A stretch of DNA of 64,000 bases from Oscillospiraceae bacterium. Its GTDB lineage: Bacteria > Bacillota > Clostridia > Oscillospirales > Oscillospiraceae. The DNA is taken from NCBI GenBank assembly GCA_910575695.1, contig CAJTGJ010000001.1:1-64000 (forward strand). Direction: 5' to 3'. The translations under genes were made by a program, and so were the position numbers. This document shows, one piece after another, positions 49,296 through 57,658 of this stretch. The notes beneath the pieces were generated by a model. That model saw only the letters and a list, made by a program, of their open reading frames with translations, was not told the origin of the DNA and ran no database searches. Numbering within the stretch: position 1 is the first letter of the stretch; each line of letters begins with the position of its first letter.

Positions 49296-50531
49296 ATGCC
49301 AGACGAATACGCATACCCATACGACGCCCCTGAGTTCCTGCGGAGGCAGAGCGCAGAGGAAATACACCGCAGAATGCTCGACAGCCTCCCGCAGGGGATA
49401 GACAAGAGCGAGGGCAATATCCCGTGGGACTTCACCAGGCCGCCGGCACTGGAAAAGGCGGAGATGGTAGAGTTCACGCTGAACGAGACCGTCAAGCTGA
49501 TGTTCCCGCAGTGGTCTTACGGGAAATGGCTCGACCTGCACGGGGAAAAGGTGAACTGTATCCGCAGGGCGGCGAACCGGGCGAGTGGAGCACTGTCCGT
49601 GACCGGTACCAAGGGAACGGTCATTCCGGTCGGCTATCAGTTTGCCACACCAGCGGAACTGACCTCCAGCGTACTGTTTGAAGCCATCGAGAGTGTGAGT
49701 CTGGACGGTGAGCCGGACAGCAAGGGACAGGTGACGCGCCAGGTGCCAATTCGGGCGCTGGATGGTGGGCTAACGGGCAACGTTGCGGAGGACGCCGTCA
49801 AGCTGATGGTAAAGCCGATGAGCGGCATAGCTTACGTCACGAACCCGGAAGCGATCACAGGCGGTGCGGAGGCGGAGAGCGATGCGGACTACCTGATCCG
49901 CATACTGGACGCAATGCGCAACGGCTCATCCATGACGGGCTGCGTGGCAGACTACATCCGCTGGGGCAAGGAAGTCCCGGCAGTGGGACAAGTCATCGTT
50001 GACCCGGAGTGGCCAGATCCCGGCCTCCCCGAACAGTTCCACTACTTGGACCGCTTGGGGCGGGAAAGGTGCGCGGGGGCGGTGCGGCTCATCATCGTGG
50101 ACAGCAGCGGCCTCCCGGCGAACAAGCAGATTCTGGACGCGGTATATATTCACATCGCCGGGGACGGCCCGGAGGACATAAAACGGCTGATGCCAATCGG
50201 AGCGCACCTGACTGTTATTGCCCCGGAGGGCTTGACCGTCAACATCGCGGCAGAGGTTCAGTTGGAGGAAGGCGCAGACGTCGAGGCCGTAAAGGAGCGG
50301 TTCAGAAAGAACCTCGCCGGATACTGGCTGACCGTAGGGCAGGAGGCTGTTGACGACGAGATCGGCCATCTGGGCTACATCCGCTGGGTACAGGTCGGAG
50401 CAGTTCTGGCAAAGACCCTGGGCGTCATCGACTACACTGGCCTGACAGTAAACGGCGGCACGGTCAATATCCCGGTGGAACACGTGCAGTATCCGGTAAC
50501 GGGGGAGGTGGAGTTGATTGTCCAAGCCTGA
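49296..50531 (+). CDS. Baseplate J-like protein (XkdT-like)
   Basis: 411 residues, with GGGGGAGG upstream. It has the J-family order: MLDSLPQGIDKSEGNIPWDF, YGKWLDLHGEKVNCIRRAAN, RASGALSVTGTKGTVIPVGY, then ESDADYLIRILDAMRNGSS. It builds the baseplate rim. It overlaps the next gene by 14 nt. Confidence 0.9.
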   Translation: MPDEYAYPYDAPEFLRRQSAEEIHRRMLDSLPQGIDKSEGNIPWDFTRPPALEKAEMVEFTLNETVKLMFPQWSYGKWLDLHGEKVNCIRRAANRASGALSVTGTKGTVIPVGYQFATPAELTSSVLFEAIESVSLDGEPDSKGQVTRQVPIRALDGGLTGNVAEDAVKLMVKPMSGIAYVTNPEAITGGAEAESDADYLIRILDAMRNGSSMTGCVADYIRWGKEVPAVGQVIVDPEWPDPGLPEQFHYLDRLGRERCAGAVRLIIVDSSGLPANKQILDAVYIHIAGDGPEDIKRLMPIGAHLTVIAPEGLTVNIAAEVQLEEGADVEAVKERFRKNLAGYWLTVGQEAVDDEIGHLGYIRWVQVGAVLAKTLGVIDYTGLTVNGGTVNIPVEHVQYPVTGEVELIVQA

Positions 50532-51681
50532 GCTTGACATCATCCGCAGCCAGTCGGCGGAGGCGTTCCTGCGCTCGGTCACTAAAGGCTTTTATGATCA
50601 ATCCTATACTGCCCTGTGGATGTATGAGGTCATTGGGCGGGAATGGGACGAACTGCGCGAGTGGTCGGAGGGAATGCGCACCGAGATACACCCGCAGACC
50701 TGCACCTGGAGCATCCCCGTCTGGGAGTGGGTGTACGGGTTTGAGCCGGACGAGAGCCTGACGCTGGAGGATCGGCGGCGGCGTGTCCTGTCAAAGGTGT
50801 TCGGCGTCAAACCCATCAACCCGGAGTCCATACGCAGGGGCGTCTCTGCGGTGGCGGGGATGGATGCCAAGGTTACCGACCTTACAAATCCATACGGATT
50901 CGGGATCACCCTCCTGCCGGACATCGAGACCACCCCGGACGAGGCCATCCTGGCAGCCATCCAGGACGGGAAAATCACGCGGTACGTCCGGGAGGTAAAA
51001 CCCGCCCACCTCCGAGTGGATATAGACATCATCGTGCGCGTGAACGCAAAGCCCGCTATCGCCAGGGCGGGGGCCGGTACGCCGGGCCTGTGGGAGACCG
51101 TCCGCACCCCCCTGGAACTGCCTGTCCCCCTGATCAAGCCCACGGCGGGCGTCCGTGCAGCCGTCACAACGGGCCTGCGGGAAAGCGCGGCGGTCAGAGT
51201 GGAATTGCCCACTCCCGTTGTCCGCCCCACAGCAAGCGTCCGTGTGGGCGCTGTAACGGGCCTGTGGGAGAGCATGGCGGCCAGGGTGGAATTACCCACC
51301 CCCATCATCAAACCCACGGCAACGGCCCGCACAGGAGCCGCAGCGGCGCTCTACGAGGCGTTCACGGCAGGGGTGGATCTGTCCGCGCCTGCCATTCGGA
51401 GGCTGGCCAGCGCACGGCTGGGAACCACGGTGAGCCTGCTGGATGAGTTCGAGGTGCGGCTCGTGCTGCCGGACGGAGTGCCGGCGAGGAGTGGGGCAAG
51501 GCTCCGGGCGGTCGTGGTCAGCACATGGCAGGAGTGCTATGTGACCCAGGCCGTTCCCCTCATGGACAAGGTGTTAACTGCCACTGCGCAGGCCCACGCA
51601 AAAGGCGTGGTGGCGTCAACGCAAGAAACAGCGAAGACCCATATCAATTTACAGGAGGTAGACTATGGCGGAACAGAGTAA
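50518..51681 (+). CDS. Baseplate wedge protein (XkdU-like) with extra tandem repeats
   Basis: 387 residues from a TTG at 50518 with GGGGGAGG upstream. Residues 1-185 match XkdU: SQSAEAFLRSVTKGFYDQSY, EWSEGMRTEIHPQTCTWSIP and TLEDRRRRVLSKVFG. From about 200 to 345 there are five 29-residue repeats (ELPTPVVRPTASVR, then GLWES) not expected in this family. They may form a beta-rod that links wedge and fibre. It overlaps the fibre gene by 17 nt. Confidence 0.78.
   Translation: MSKPELDIIRSQSAEAFLRSVTKGFYDQSYTALWMYEVIGREWDELREWSEGMRTEIHPQTCTWSIPVWEWVYGFEPDESLTLEDRRRRVLSKVFGVKPINPESIRRGVSAVAGMDAKVTDLTNPYGFGITLLPDIETTPDEAILAAIQDGKITRYVREVKPAHLRVDIDIIVRVNAKPAIARAGAGTPGLWETVRTPLELPVPLIKPTAGVRAAVTTGLRESAAVRVELPTPVVRPTASVRVGAVTGLWESMAARVELPTPIIKPTATARTGAAAALYEAFTAGVDLSAPAIRRLASARLGTTVSLLDEFEVRLVLPDGVPARSGARLRAVVVSTWQECYVTQAVPLMDKVLTATAQAHAKGVVASTQETAKTHINLQEVDYGGTE
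51115..51552 (+). repeat. Five tandem 87-bp repeats in the XkdU-like gene
   Basis: Units start E/D/V-L-P and repeat every 29 residues (last unit 30). The first three are closest; the last two have drifted. A related GTPGLWETVRTP segment just before suggests a degenerate sixth unit. The regular period suggests internal duplication. Confidence 0.82.
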
Positions 51682-54436
51682 AACCACGCGCTGGTCTAAA
51701 ACGGCGGTGACGGATGCCGGTACCAGCCTGCTGACCGAGTTTGCGGCGGGGCGGCTCCTGACCATCACCAGCGCATTCGGCTCCGTCAGCGACCCTGGGG
51801 GGAACCTGGTGGAGCTGACGGAGCTGCCTGATGGCCGGGAGCACCCGCTGACCATCGAGAGCGTCACCCGGACGGATGAGAATGTGACCGTGTGCATCCA
51901 GGTAACGAGCATCGGGAACCCGGAGCCGTACAAGCTGGAGCAGATTGGCATCTTCGCCGCCGCCGGGGACGCCAACGGCATGGAGGGCCATGTGGGCGGC
52001 GAAAAGCTGCTGATGGTCATCGAGGACACGGAGGATGAGCGCGGCGGCAAGGGCGTGACCGTGCCGGCGGAGACCGACCAGCTCTACACCTTCAAGCTGT
52101 ATGCCGTGCTGACGGTGACCAATAAGGAGCGGCTGGAGATCAGCGTGTCCAGCGCGGGTATCGCCACGATGGGCGCCATCGAGGACGCGATGAAGGCCCA
52201 CATGGAAGACCCCAACGCACACCCCGCGCTGGCCGGTGGGACCGTTGAGGCCCACAACACCGACCCGGAGGCCCACCCCGGCCTGACCGCTCGGATGCTG
52301 GCCACGGAGCTGGCTCTGAACGGGAGCGAGACGATCCTCGCCCCGGAGGGCGACCCCACCACCGAGACGGTGGGCAGGAAGGGCCAGCACTACATCAACA
52401 TGGACACCGGCACGGAGTGGGAGTGCGCCGGCGTGAAGGACGGCGAGTACATCTGGGGGCTGGTGGACTACGCCAGTGAAAACTACAAGTCCATGCGGGA
52501 TGTTCTGAGCGAAGCGGCTTCCACCGCGGCCCAGGCCAAGGAGGTGGCCGATGGCGCCGCAAAGGCTATCGCCGCCGTTCAGAACACCATCTCCGTGATC
52601 CCCTCTCAGTCCGGCAGCCTGACCTACAACGGCGGCACCCAGATTCCCAGCTGGAACAATCTGGCCCTGGAGATGATGGACATCACCTACGGGGAGGGCA
52701 GGGTTCCAGCGGCTGAGTTCCAAGGCGAGACGGATGCCGGGACTTACAAAGCCTACGTCACGCCCAAGGAAAAATACACCTGGGGCGACAAGTCCGCCGA
52801 GGAAAAGGAGATTCCCTGGAGCATCCAGCGGGCCACCATCACCACCGCCCCCAGCGTGAGCGGCTCCCTGAGCTACACCGGGGAGGCCCAGGCCCCCACT
52901 TGGCTGAACCATAACCCGGAGCAGCTGACAAAGGCGGAGACGGCACAGACGGACGCTGGGCAGTATTCCTCCTCCTTCACGCCCACCAAGAACTATCAGT
53001 GGAGCGGCGGCGATACCTCGGCCCGAGTGATCCCCTGGTCTATCGCCAAGGCCGCAAACACCTTCAGCATCGCCCCCAGCGCGGCCCAGGAACTGGATGT
53101 GGGCGACACGGTGGTGATCCAGGTGACGTCCAACAGCGACGCTGTCATCACGGCGGAGTCCAGCAACACGTCCTTTGCCACGGTGTCTGTAGACGCGAGC
53201 GCCAAGACCGTGACCATCCGAGGCGTCGGTCAGGGGACGGCGGTCATCTCTATCAACAGCAAGGGCAGCACCAACTATGCCGACGCCGGTACTACCCTCA
53301 ATGTGGATGTGAGCCGGAAGACGCCCACCTTCTCCCTTAGTCCTTCGGGTGCTCAGTCTTTGAACATTGGCGGTAGCAAGCAGATCGCAGTGACTACCAA
53401 CAGCGACGGGGCTGTGTCCGCCAGCTCCAGCGCCCCCGGCGTAGCCACGGCAGCGGCCAGCGGGAAGAACGTGACCATCTCCGGCGCATCCGCCGGCAGC
53501 GCGGTGATCACCATCTCTGTGCCGCAGACCACGAAATACAATGCGGCCAGTGCCACGGTGAGCGTCAGTGTGGTCAAGCCCACAGTGTCCAATTCTTCCT
53601 GGGATGACATCAAGGCCATTTCTGACGCGGGAACAGCAGCCAGCTACTTCGCCCCCGGCGACACCAAGAGCCTCACCCTCAACGGCACGGTGGGGACGCT
53701 TGCGCTGAATAATCTGCAGGTGGACGCCTTCATCCTGGGCATCAACCACAACGCCTCCAGGGAGGGCAGCAACCGCATCCATTGGGCCATCGGGAAGATC
53801 GACGGGACCCTCATTGCCCTGTGTGACAGCTACTACAACAGCGGTTATACGGACGGCAAGAAAGCGTTCAACATGAACCACTGGGGGAATCTCAACTACG
53901 GCGGCTGGAAGGGGTGCGACCTCCGCTATGACATCCTGGGCAGCACCAATAAGGCCCCCAGCGGCTACGGGAGCCAGGTTCAGACAAACCGTACCGGGTA
54001 TGACCCGGCCAACTACGACATCGTGAACAGTCCGGTGGCCAACACGCTCATGGCGGCTCTGCCGAAGGACGTCCGCAAGGTGATGAAGACTGTCACCAAG
54101 TACACGGATAACAAGGGCAATGCCAACAATAACAACTCGTCTGCGGTGACCTCCTCGGTTGATTACATCTTCCTCCTGTCGGAATTTGAGGTGTATGCGG
54201 CGAAGACCTACGCCAACGACTATGAGAAGAACTACCAGGTGCAGTACGACTACTTCAAAGCAGGTAACAGCAAGCAGGTGTTTAAACACGACGCACGTCC
54301 CGCAGCTGTGTGGGGCCCTCTCCGCTCCCCTAATTGCAATAGCAGCAATACCTTCTCGGCGCTGGGCTCCGGCGGCTCTGTCCGCCATTGCAATGCAAAC
54401 TATTGCGGGGGGCTGCTGGCCGGCTTTTCTACCTAA
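51665..54436 (+). CDS. Tail fibre / receptor-binding protein diversified by the DGR
   Basis: 923 residues. The N-terminal 160 residues are a tail-collar fibre domain (AGRLLTITSAFGSVSDPGGN; QLYTFKLYAVLTVTNKERLE). A His-rich linker, then MBG-like domains (SGSLTYNGGTQIPSWNN; SGSLSYTGEAQAPTW) and bacterial Ig-like domains (AVITAESSNTSFATVSVDAS; AVSASSSAPGVATAAASGKN) form a shaft. The C-terminal 280 residues are a DUF6273/C-type-lectin-like domain ending in AVWGPLRSPN and CGGLLAGFST. The last 44 codons coincide with the variable repeat, so residues at exposed lectin-loop positions are rewritten by retrohoming. GGAGG overlaps the upstream gene. It should bind the bacterial surface. Confidence 0.88.
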   Translation: MAEQSKTTRWSKTAVTDAGTSLLTEFAAGRLLTITSAFGSVSDPGGNLVELTELPDGREHPLTIESVTRTDENVTVCIQVTSIGNPEPYKLEQIGIFAAAGDANGMEGHVGGEKLLMVIEDTEDERGGKGVTVPAETDQLYTFKLYAVLTVTNKERLEISVSSAGIATMGAIEDAMKAHMEDPNAHPALAGGTVEAHNTDPEAHPGLTARMLATELALNGSETILAPEGDPTTETVGRKGQHYINMDTGTEWECAGVKDGEYIWGLVDYASENYKSMRDVLSEAASTAAQAKEVADGAAKAIAAVQNTISVIPSQSGSLTYNGGTQIPSWNNLALEMMDITYGEGRVPAAEFQGETDAGTYKAYVTPKEKYTWGDKSAEEKEIPWSIQRATITTAPSVSGSLSYTGEAQAPTWLNHNPEQLTKAETAQTDAGQYSSSFTPTKNYQWSGGDTSARVIPWSIAKAANTFSIAPSAAQELDVGDTVVIQVTSNSDAVITAESSNTSFATVSVDASAKTVTIRGVGQGTAVISINSKGSTNYADAGTTLNVDVSRKTPTFSLSPSGAQSLNIGGSKQIAVTTNSDGAVSASSSAPGVATAAASGKNVTISGASAGSAVITISVPQTTKYNAASATVSVSVVKPTVSNSSWDDIKAISDAGTAASYFAPGDTKSLTLNGTVGTLALNNLQVDAFILGINHNASREGSNRIHWAIGKIDGTLIALCDSYYNSGYTDGKKAFNMNHWGNLNYGGWKGCDLRYDILGSTNKAPSGYGSQVQTNRTGYDPANYDIVNSPVANTLMAALPKDVRKVMKTVTKYTDNKGNANNNNSSAVTSSVDYIFLLSEFEVYAAKTYANDYEKNYQVQYDYFKAGNSKQVFKHDARPAAVWGPLRSPNCNSSNTFSALGSGGSVRHCNANYCGGLLAGFST
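54298..54428 (+). repeat. DGR variable repeat (VR)
   Basis: 131 bp at the end of the fibre gene, aligned without gaps to the template repeat at 55146-55276. Nine internal differences (five A to G, three A to C, one A to T, read from TR to VR) all lie at template adenines in AAC, AAT or TAC codons. The tenth is C for A at 54424, in the initiation region at the 3' end. Codons change from N-Y-N-N-N-N-N to N-C-N-S-S-N-T and from N-N-Y-N-A-N-N to R-H-C-N-A-N-Y. Confidence 0.95.
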
Positions 54437-54463
54437 TCCTCCGCAGAGTATCCCGCCCCTATC

Positions 54464-54544
54464 CCGCCCCCGGAAGGGGGCGGCCCACTGGGGCCGACAA
54501 AAACCGGCCCGAAGGGCCGGAACATGGAGGGCGCGTAAGCGCCC
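54464..54544 (+). other. Hairpin cluster downstream of VR, with terminator
   Basis: Four stem-loops in 81 bp: CCGCCCCC-GGAA-GGGGGCGG (54464-54483), CGGCCC-ACTG-GGGCCG (54481-54496), CCGGCCC-GAA-GGGCCGG (54504-54520) and GGGCGC-GTAA-GCGCCC (54529-54544), then GACGCGA and five Ts. The first has the GRNA-type tetraloop and 8-bp stem of the DNA hairpin that promotes retrohoming in known DGRs. The last can also end transcription of the fibre gene. Confidence 0.75.
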
Positions 54545-54570
54545 GACGCGATTTTTGAAATTTTGCCCCT

Positions 54571-54598
54571 TTGCTATTTTGTGCTTTTGTGTTATACT
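54571..54598 (+). promoter_or_regulatory. Promoter candidate for avd-TR-RT
   Basis: TTGCTA (54571-54576), a 16-nt spacer and TATACT (54593-54598), 35 nt before the avd start and just after the terminator-like hairpins. It would allow the DGR to be expressed in the lysogen, independently of the late operon. Confidence 0.5.
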
Positions 54599-54632
54599 GG
54601 CCCATATCCAGAATGGCGAAAGAGGTAGAATT

Positions 54633-55115
54633 ATGTCGGTACTCGCTAACAAGCGCATTGTCAGCAAAGCGGAGTTTGTCAACACGGCAAATCAAATATA
54701 TGTGGAGACGTTAAGCTTTCTGACAAGAATGTCCGCACGATATTCTCGGTTGCTGGCAGAGCCGGTGGCGAAGCTTGCGGGGGAGATTGTTGACCATTCC
54801 GAAAAGGCTAACAGCATCTTTCCCATGGATGGAAAGCGGGTTGTGGTGCCTCAGCGCGCACGACTGCGCAGGGCGCATTTATTGGAGGCCATGGCCTCAC
54901 TCAAAGCACTGGATGTGCGACTGACTCATTGCTACCTGGTCATGAATCAGAACCCGGAAGGCTGTTTTACTACGGCGAACGGGAAAACAGTCAGTTCAAA
55001 GGAGGCGATAGAAAAGCTTGATAAAATGTCTCAGAGTTTGGGGGATCTTATCGACCATGAGGATAATCTCCTAAAGGGCCAAATTGACAGCATTGAGAAA
55101 ATGCTAAAATCCTGA
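54633..55115 (+). CDS. avd: DGR accessory protein Avd-like (four-helix bundle)
   Basis: 160 residues with AAAGAGGT upstream. The start MSVLANKRIVSKAEFVNTAN and the helical RYSRLLAEPVAKLAGEIVDH and LLEAMASLKALDVRLTHCYL fit the Avd/bAvd group: small basic helical proteins that form pentameric barrels and bind the reverse transcriptase and template RNA. It stands between VR and TR, as in many Firmicutes DGRs. It is more AT-rich than the late genes, a sign of separate origin. Confidence 0.8.
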   Translation: MSVLANKRIVSKAEFVNTANQIYVETLSFLTRMSARYSRLLAEPVAKLAGEIVDHSEKANSIFPMDGKRVVVPQRARLRRAHLLEAMASLKALDVRLTHCYLVMNQNPEGCFTTANGKTVSSKEAIEKLDKMSQSLGDLIDHEDNLLKGQIDSIEKMLKS

Positions 55116-55145
55116 CTGCGCGTTGGGTGTACTTCTGATAATTTA

Positions 55146-55276
55146 TCCCGCAGCTGTGTGGGGCCCTCTCCGCTCCCCTAATTACAATAACAACAATAAC
55201 TTCTCGGCGCTGGGCTCCGGCGGCTCTGTCAACAATTACAATGCAAACAATTGCGGGGGGCTGCTGGCCGGATTTT
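55146..55276 (+). ncRNA. DGR template repeat (TR)
   Basis: 131 bp, identical in length to VR, with ten adenine differences. It encodes the template part of an RNA that would extend into the following 225 nt (55277-55501), a stretch with no gene of its own. Asn- and Tyr-type codons (AAC, AAT, TAC) are concentrated at the variable positions, as expected for adenine-specific mutagenesis that avoids stop codons at those sites. Confidence 0.92.
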
Positions 55277-55501
55277 ACGTAAATACGCGGTCAAATGGAG
55301 TAGCGAAAGCGAAAGACGACCGACGTAAAAGGAGAGGTACTTCCCTGGGTAGCCAATCCCTAAAACTTCCCTCTGATGTCCTTACACGGACGCTTCTTGC
55401 ATGGCGGGAGAACGTGCCAGCTCCCGTTTCATGTGTATTAGGACAACGCAGATTTAGACGGCACCCTACAAGACAACTGTACAGGGGGAGAATACTTTTT
55501 T

Positions 55502-56680
55502 ATGAACAGTCAGGAACGCCGGGAAGCCCGGTACCAGCGCCGCAAAGCCAAGCGGCAGAAAAAGCGTGAGGAGCGGTGCGCCGCCCTCGGCCCTCTGAGC
55601 GAGGTGTTCAGCTATCGGAAAATGTTCTTTTATGGGCGGAAGTGCTGCAACGGCGTCCGCTGGAAGCAGAGCACCCAGAACTTCGAGTTACACCTCTTTT
55701 CCGGCACCGCCCGCCGGCGGCGGGAAGTCCTGGAGGGGAGATGGAAACCGAAGAAATGTGTCCACTTTACGCTGTGTGAACGGGGCAAGGTGCGGCCCAT
55801 TGACGCGCCCCACATCACCGACCGGCAGATCCACAAGACCCTCTGCAATGAGGTGCTGGTTCCTCTGTACACCCCCAGCATGATCCACGACAACGGGGCC
55901 AGCCAGATCGGGAAGGGGCTGCACTGGCATTTCAAGCGGCTCAAGCAGCACCTGGCGTGGCACTTCCGGCGCTATGGCCGGGAGGGGGCTGTCCTCCAAA
56001 TCGATTTGAAGGGCTACTTCCCCAATGCGCCCCACGCCCTGATTTACCAACGTCACCAGCAGCTGATCACCGACCCGGTTCTCCGGGAACTGGCGGACAA
56101 GATTATTCGGTTCTCTCCCTGCCCCACACCGGGGAAGGGAATGCCGCTGGGCGTGGAGCCGAGCCAGCAGGAGATGGTGGCACTGCCAAGCGACATCGAC
56201 AACTGGATCAAGTGCCAGGCCGGGGTCGAATATGAGTGCCATTTCATGGATGATTTTCTGATGACCTTCCCTACCATTGAGGAGGCCAAACGGGCAGGCC
56301 ATGAGATCGTGCGGCGGTTTGAGGCCCGCGGTATCCGGGTGAACCGGCGCAAATGCAAGGTCACCCCGCTCACAAAGCCCTTCCGTTTCTGCAAGGCCCG
56401 GTTCACCCTGACGGAGACCGGGAAGATAAAAATAAACGGGAGCCGGGACGGAATCAAACGCGCCCGCAGAAAGCTAAAGCTTTTTCACCGGGAGTTCAAG
56501 GCTGGCAAGCGGGAGTTCAAGGACATCGAGCAGTACATGGAGTGCCAGAGCGCCTACTACCGCTGTTTCGATGACCATGGGCGCCTGCTCCGCCTGCGGC
56601 GGCTCTACCACGCTATCTTTTTTGGAGGTGCAAAATGTTCAGGATCACCAACACCAGAGATGGGAAAAGCCTCGGCATGA
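55502..56680 (+). CDS. DGR reverse transcriptase
   Basis: 392 residues of the DGR class, making adenine-mutated cDNA from the TR RNA. A basic N-terminus (EARYQRRKAKRQKKREERC) is followed by the RT core: VLQIDLKGYFPNA (first catalytic Asp168), PLGVEPSQQE (216-225; the G-x-x-x-S-Q motif of DGR RTs) and CHFMDDFLM (FMDD at 248-251, in place of the usual YMDD). The thumb ends near residue 380. GGGGGAG precedes the ATG. An in-frame TAG lies 21 codons upstream and the codons between (DNADLDGTLQDNCTGGEYFF) look protein-like, so the true N-terminus could be unusual. It overlaps the next gene by 46 nt. Confidence 0.9.
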   Translation: MNSQERREARYQRRKAKRQKKREERCAALGPLSEVFSYRKMFFYGRKCCNGVRWKQSTQNFELHLFSGTARRRREVLEGRWKPKKCVHFTLCERGKVRPIDAPHITDRQIHKTLCNEVLVPLYTPSMIHDNGASQIGKGLHWHFKRLKQHLAWHFRRYGREGAVLQIDLKGYFPNAPHALIYQRHQQLITDPVLRELADKIIRFSPCPTPGKGMPLGVEPSQQEMVALPSDIDNWIKCQAGVEYECHFMDDFLMTFPTIEEAKRAGHEIVRRFEARGIRVNRRKCKVTPLTKPFRFCKARFTLTETGKIKINGSRDGIKRARRKLKLFHREFKAGKREFKDIEQYMECQSAYYRCFDDHGRLLRLRRLYHAIFFGGAKCSGSPTPEMGKASA

Positions 56681-56970
56681 CCGAGGCCCCCACCTACATC
56701 AAGCAGGCCGAAAACGGCTGCTACGTTTTGTGCCCGGAGCCGGAGGCTTCGGGCATCGCTATTTCCGGGGTTCCCTACCGCCTGCTGGGCCGGGAGGCCC
56801 CGGAGGGCATGGGGAAACTGGATGCCGTCATGCTGGAGGAAACGGACGCCGGCCCGATGGTCGCTGCGGCCCATGACCTTTCGGCAGACATTGACGGCCT
56901 GACCGTAGACCACGAATACCGCATCACCTTGCTGGAGCTTGGTGTTGCGGCAGATAGTGAGACTGTTTGA
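56635..56970 (+). CDS. Small tail-region protein, 111 aa
   Basis: GGAGG precedes the ATG within the end of the RT gene. A beta-rich sequence (ITNTRDGKSLGMTEAPTYIK; GISGVPYRLL-like segment) resembles XkdW-type or fibre-associated proteins, without close recognition. It separates the DGR from the XkdX gene and continues the tail operon. Confidence 0.55.
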   Translation: MFRITNTRDGKSLGMTEAPTYIKQAENGCYVLCPEPEASGIAISGVPYRLLGREAPEGMGKLDAVMLEETDAGPMVAAAHDLSADIDGLTVDHEYRITLLELGVAADSETV

Positions 56971-56987
56971 GAGGGGAGGTGTAGAAG

Positions 56988-57152
56988 ATGCTGTATCGGA
57001 CCCTTAAGCGCATGATCGAGCGCGGCCAGATCGAAGGTATGGAGGAGAAGCTGGACATCTTCCTGGCGTCCAGCAAGATCACGGCGGAGGAGTATACCGA
57101 GCTGATGGGTATGCTGCCCAGCAAGGCCCCCGGCGAGACCACGGAGGAGTAA
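56988..57152 (+). CDS. XkdX-like small tail protein, 54 aa
   Basis: The ATG at 56988 follows GAGGGGAGG and the gene ends at the TAA at 57150. It reads LYRTLKRMIERGQIEGMEEK then LDIFLASSKITAEEYTELMG, the characteristic XkdX pattern of a short helix-turn-helix protein near the fibre genes of PBSX-like phages. Its role in the tail is not known. Confidence 0.75.
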   Translation: MLYRTLKRMIERGQIEGMEEKLDIFLASSKITAEEYTELMGMLPSKAPGETTEE

Positions 57153-57155
57153 GCC

Positions 57156-57602
57156 ATGGAGCAGATCATTCACAAGAGGTACGTCGCTCGAAGGCGGGCG
57201 CGGTTCAAAGGCTGCAACGGCCAGCAGGTCAATATTCCATACGGTTCCATCCTGGAAGCCCAGGATGGTTTTTTGTTGTGGAAAGGCCAGCCCCTGTGTG
57301 TGGATACCAGCCAGAACGCTCACGAGTTCTTCAGCCAGGACGATGACGGCCAGGGCCGGGAGCGCGGCCAGCTGGTGGCTGCCATCCTCGTCCGGCTGGA
57401 GACACCGCCCAACGCCGGAGAGAAGTGCCGGGCGGAACTGCAGGCCCGGTGGGATAAGGTGTGGGCCGACCCCCTGTGCCAGAAATACAAGCGGCCGGAA
57501 CACGAGGACTTCTGGATCTGGAACCACGACTTCTATGATGCGCCGGTGGAGGACCTCTGGCACATCGCCGCCCTGGTGGGGACGGTAGTCAAACGACAGT
57601 AA
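57156..57602 (+). CDS. Hypothetical protein, 148 aa
   Basis: The ATG at 57156 follows the XkdX stop closely with GGAGG inside its last codons. A basic N-terminus (HKRYVARRRARFKGCNGQQV), a NIPYGSILEAQDGF segment and an acidic middle (SQDDDGQGRERG). No family recognised. The WxWNHDFYDAP end is aromatic. Its place between tail and lysis genes is typical of accessory genes. Confidence 0.5.
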   Translation: MEQIIHKRYVARRRARFKGCNGQQVNIPYGSILEAQDGFLLWKGQPLCVDTSQNAHEFFSQDDDGQGRERGQLVAAILVRLETPPNAGEKCRAELQARWDKVWADPLCQKYKRPEHEDFWIWNHDFYDAPVEDLWHIAALVGTVVKRQ

Positions 57603-57658
57603 GCCAATGGGAGGACGGGATACCGTCCTCCCAAATTTATCTTTGGGGGAATGTGTAA

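Noticed and set aside
51644..54685. Minus-strand open frame of over 1000 codons under the fibre gene
   Set aside because: It is the shadow of the fibre gene. There is no start signal, and the sense strand has domain matches and the VR.
54298..55276. VR and TR as a simple gene duplication
   Set aside because: A neutral duplication would diverge at all bases. All ten differences are at adenines of one copy, and a DGR reverse transcriptase is adjacent.
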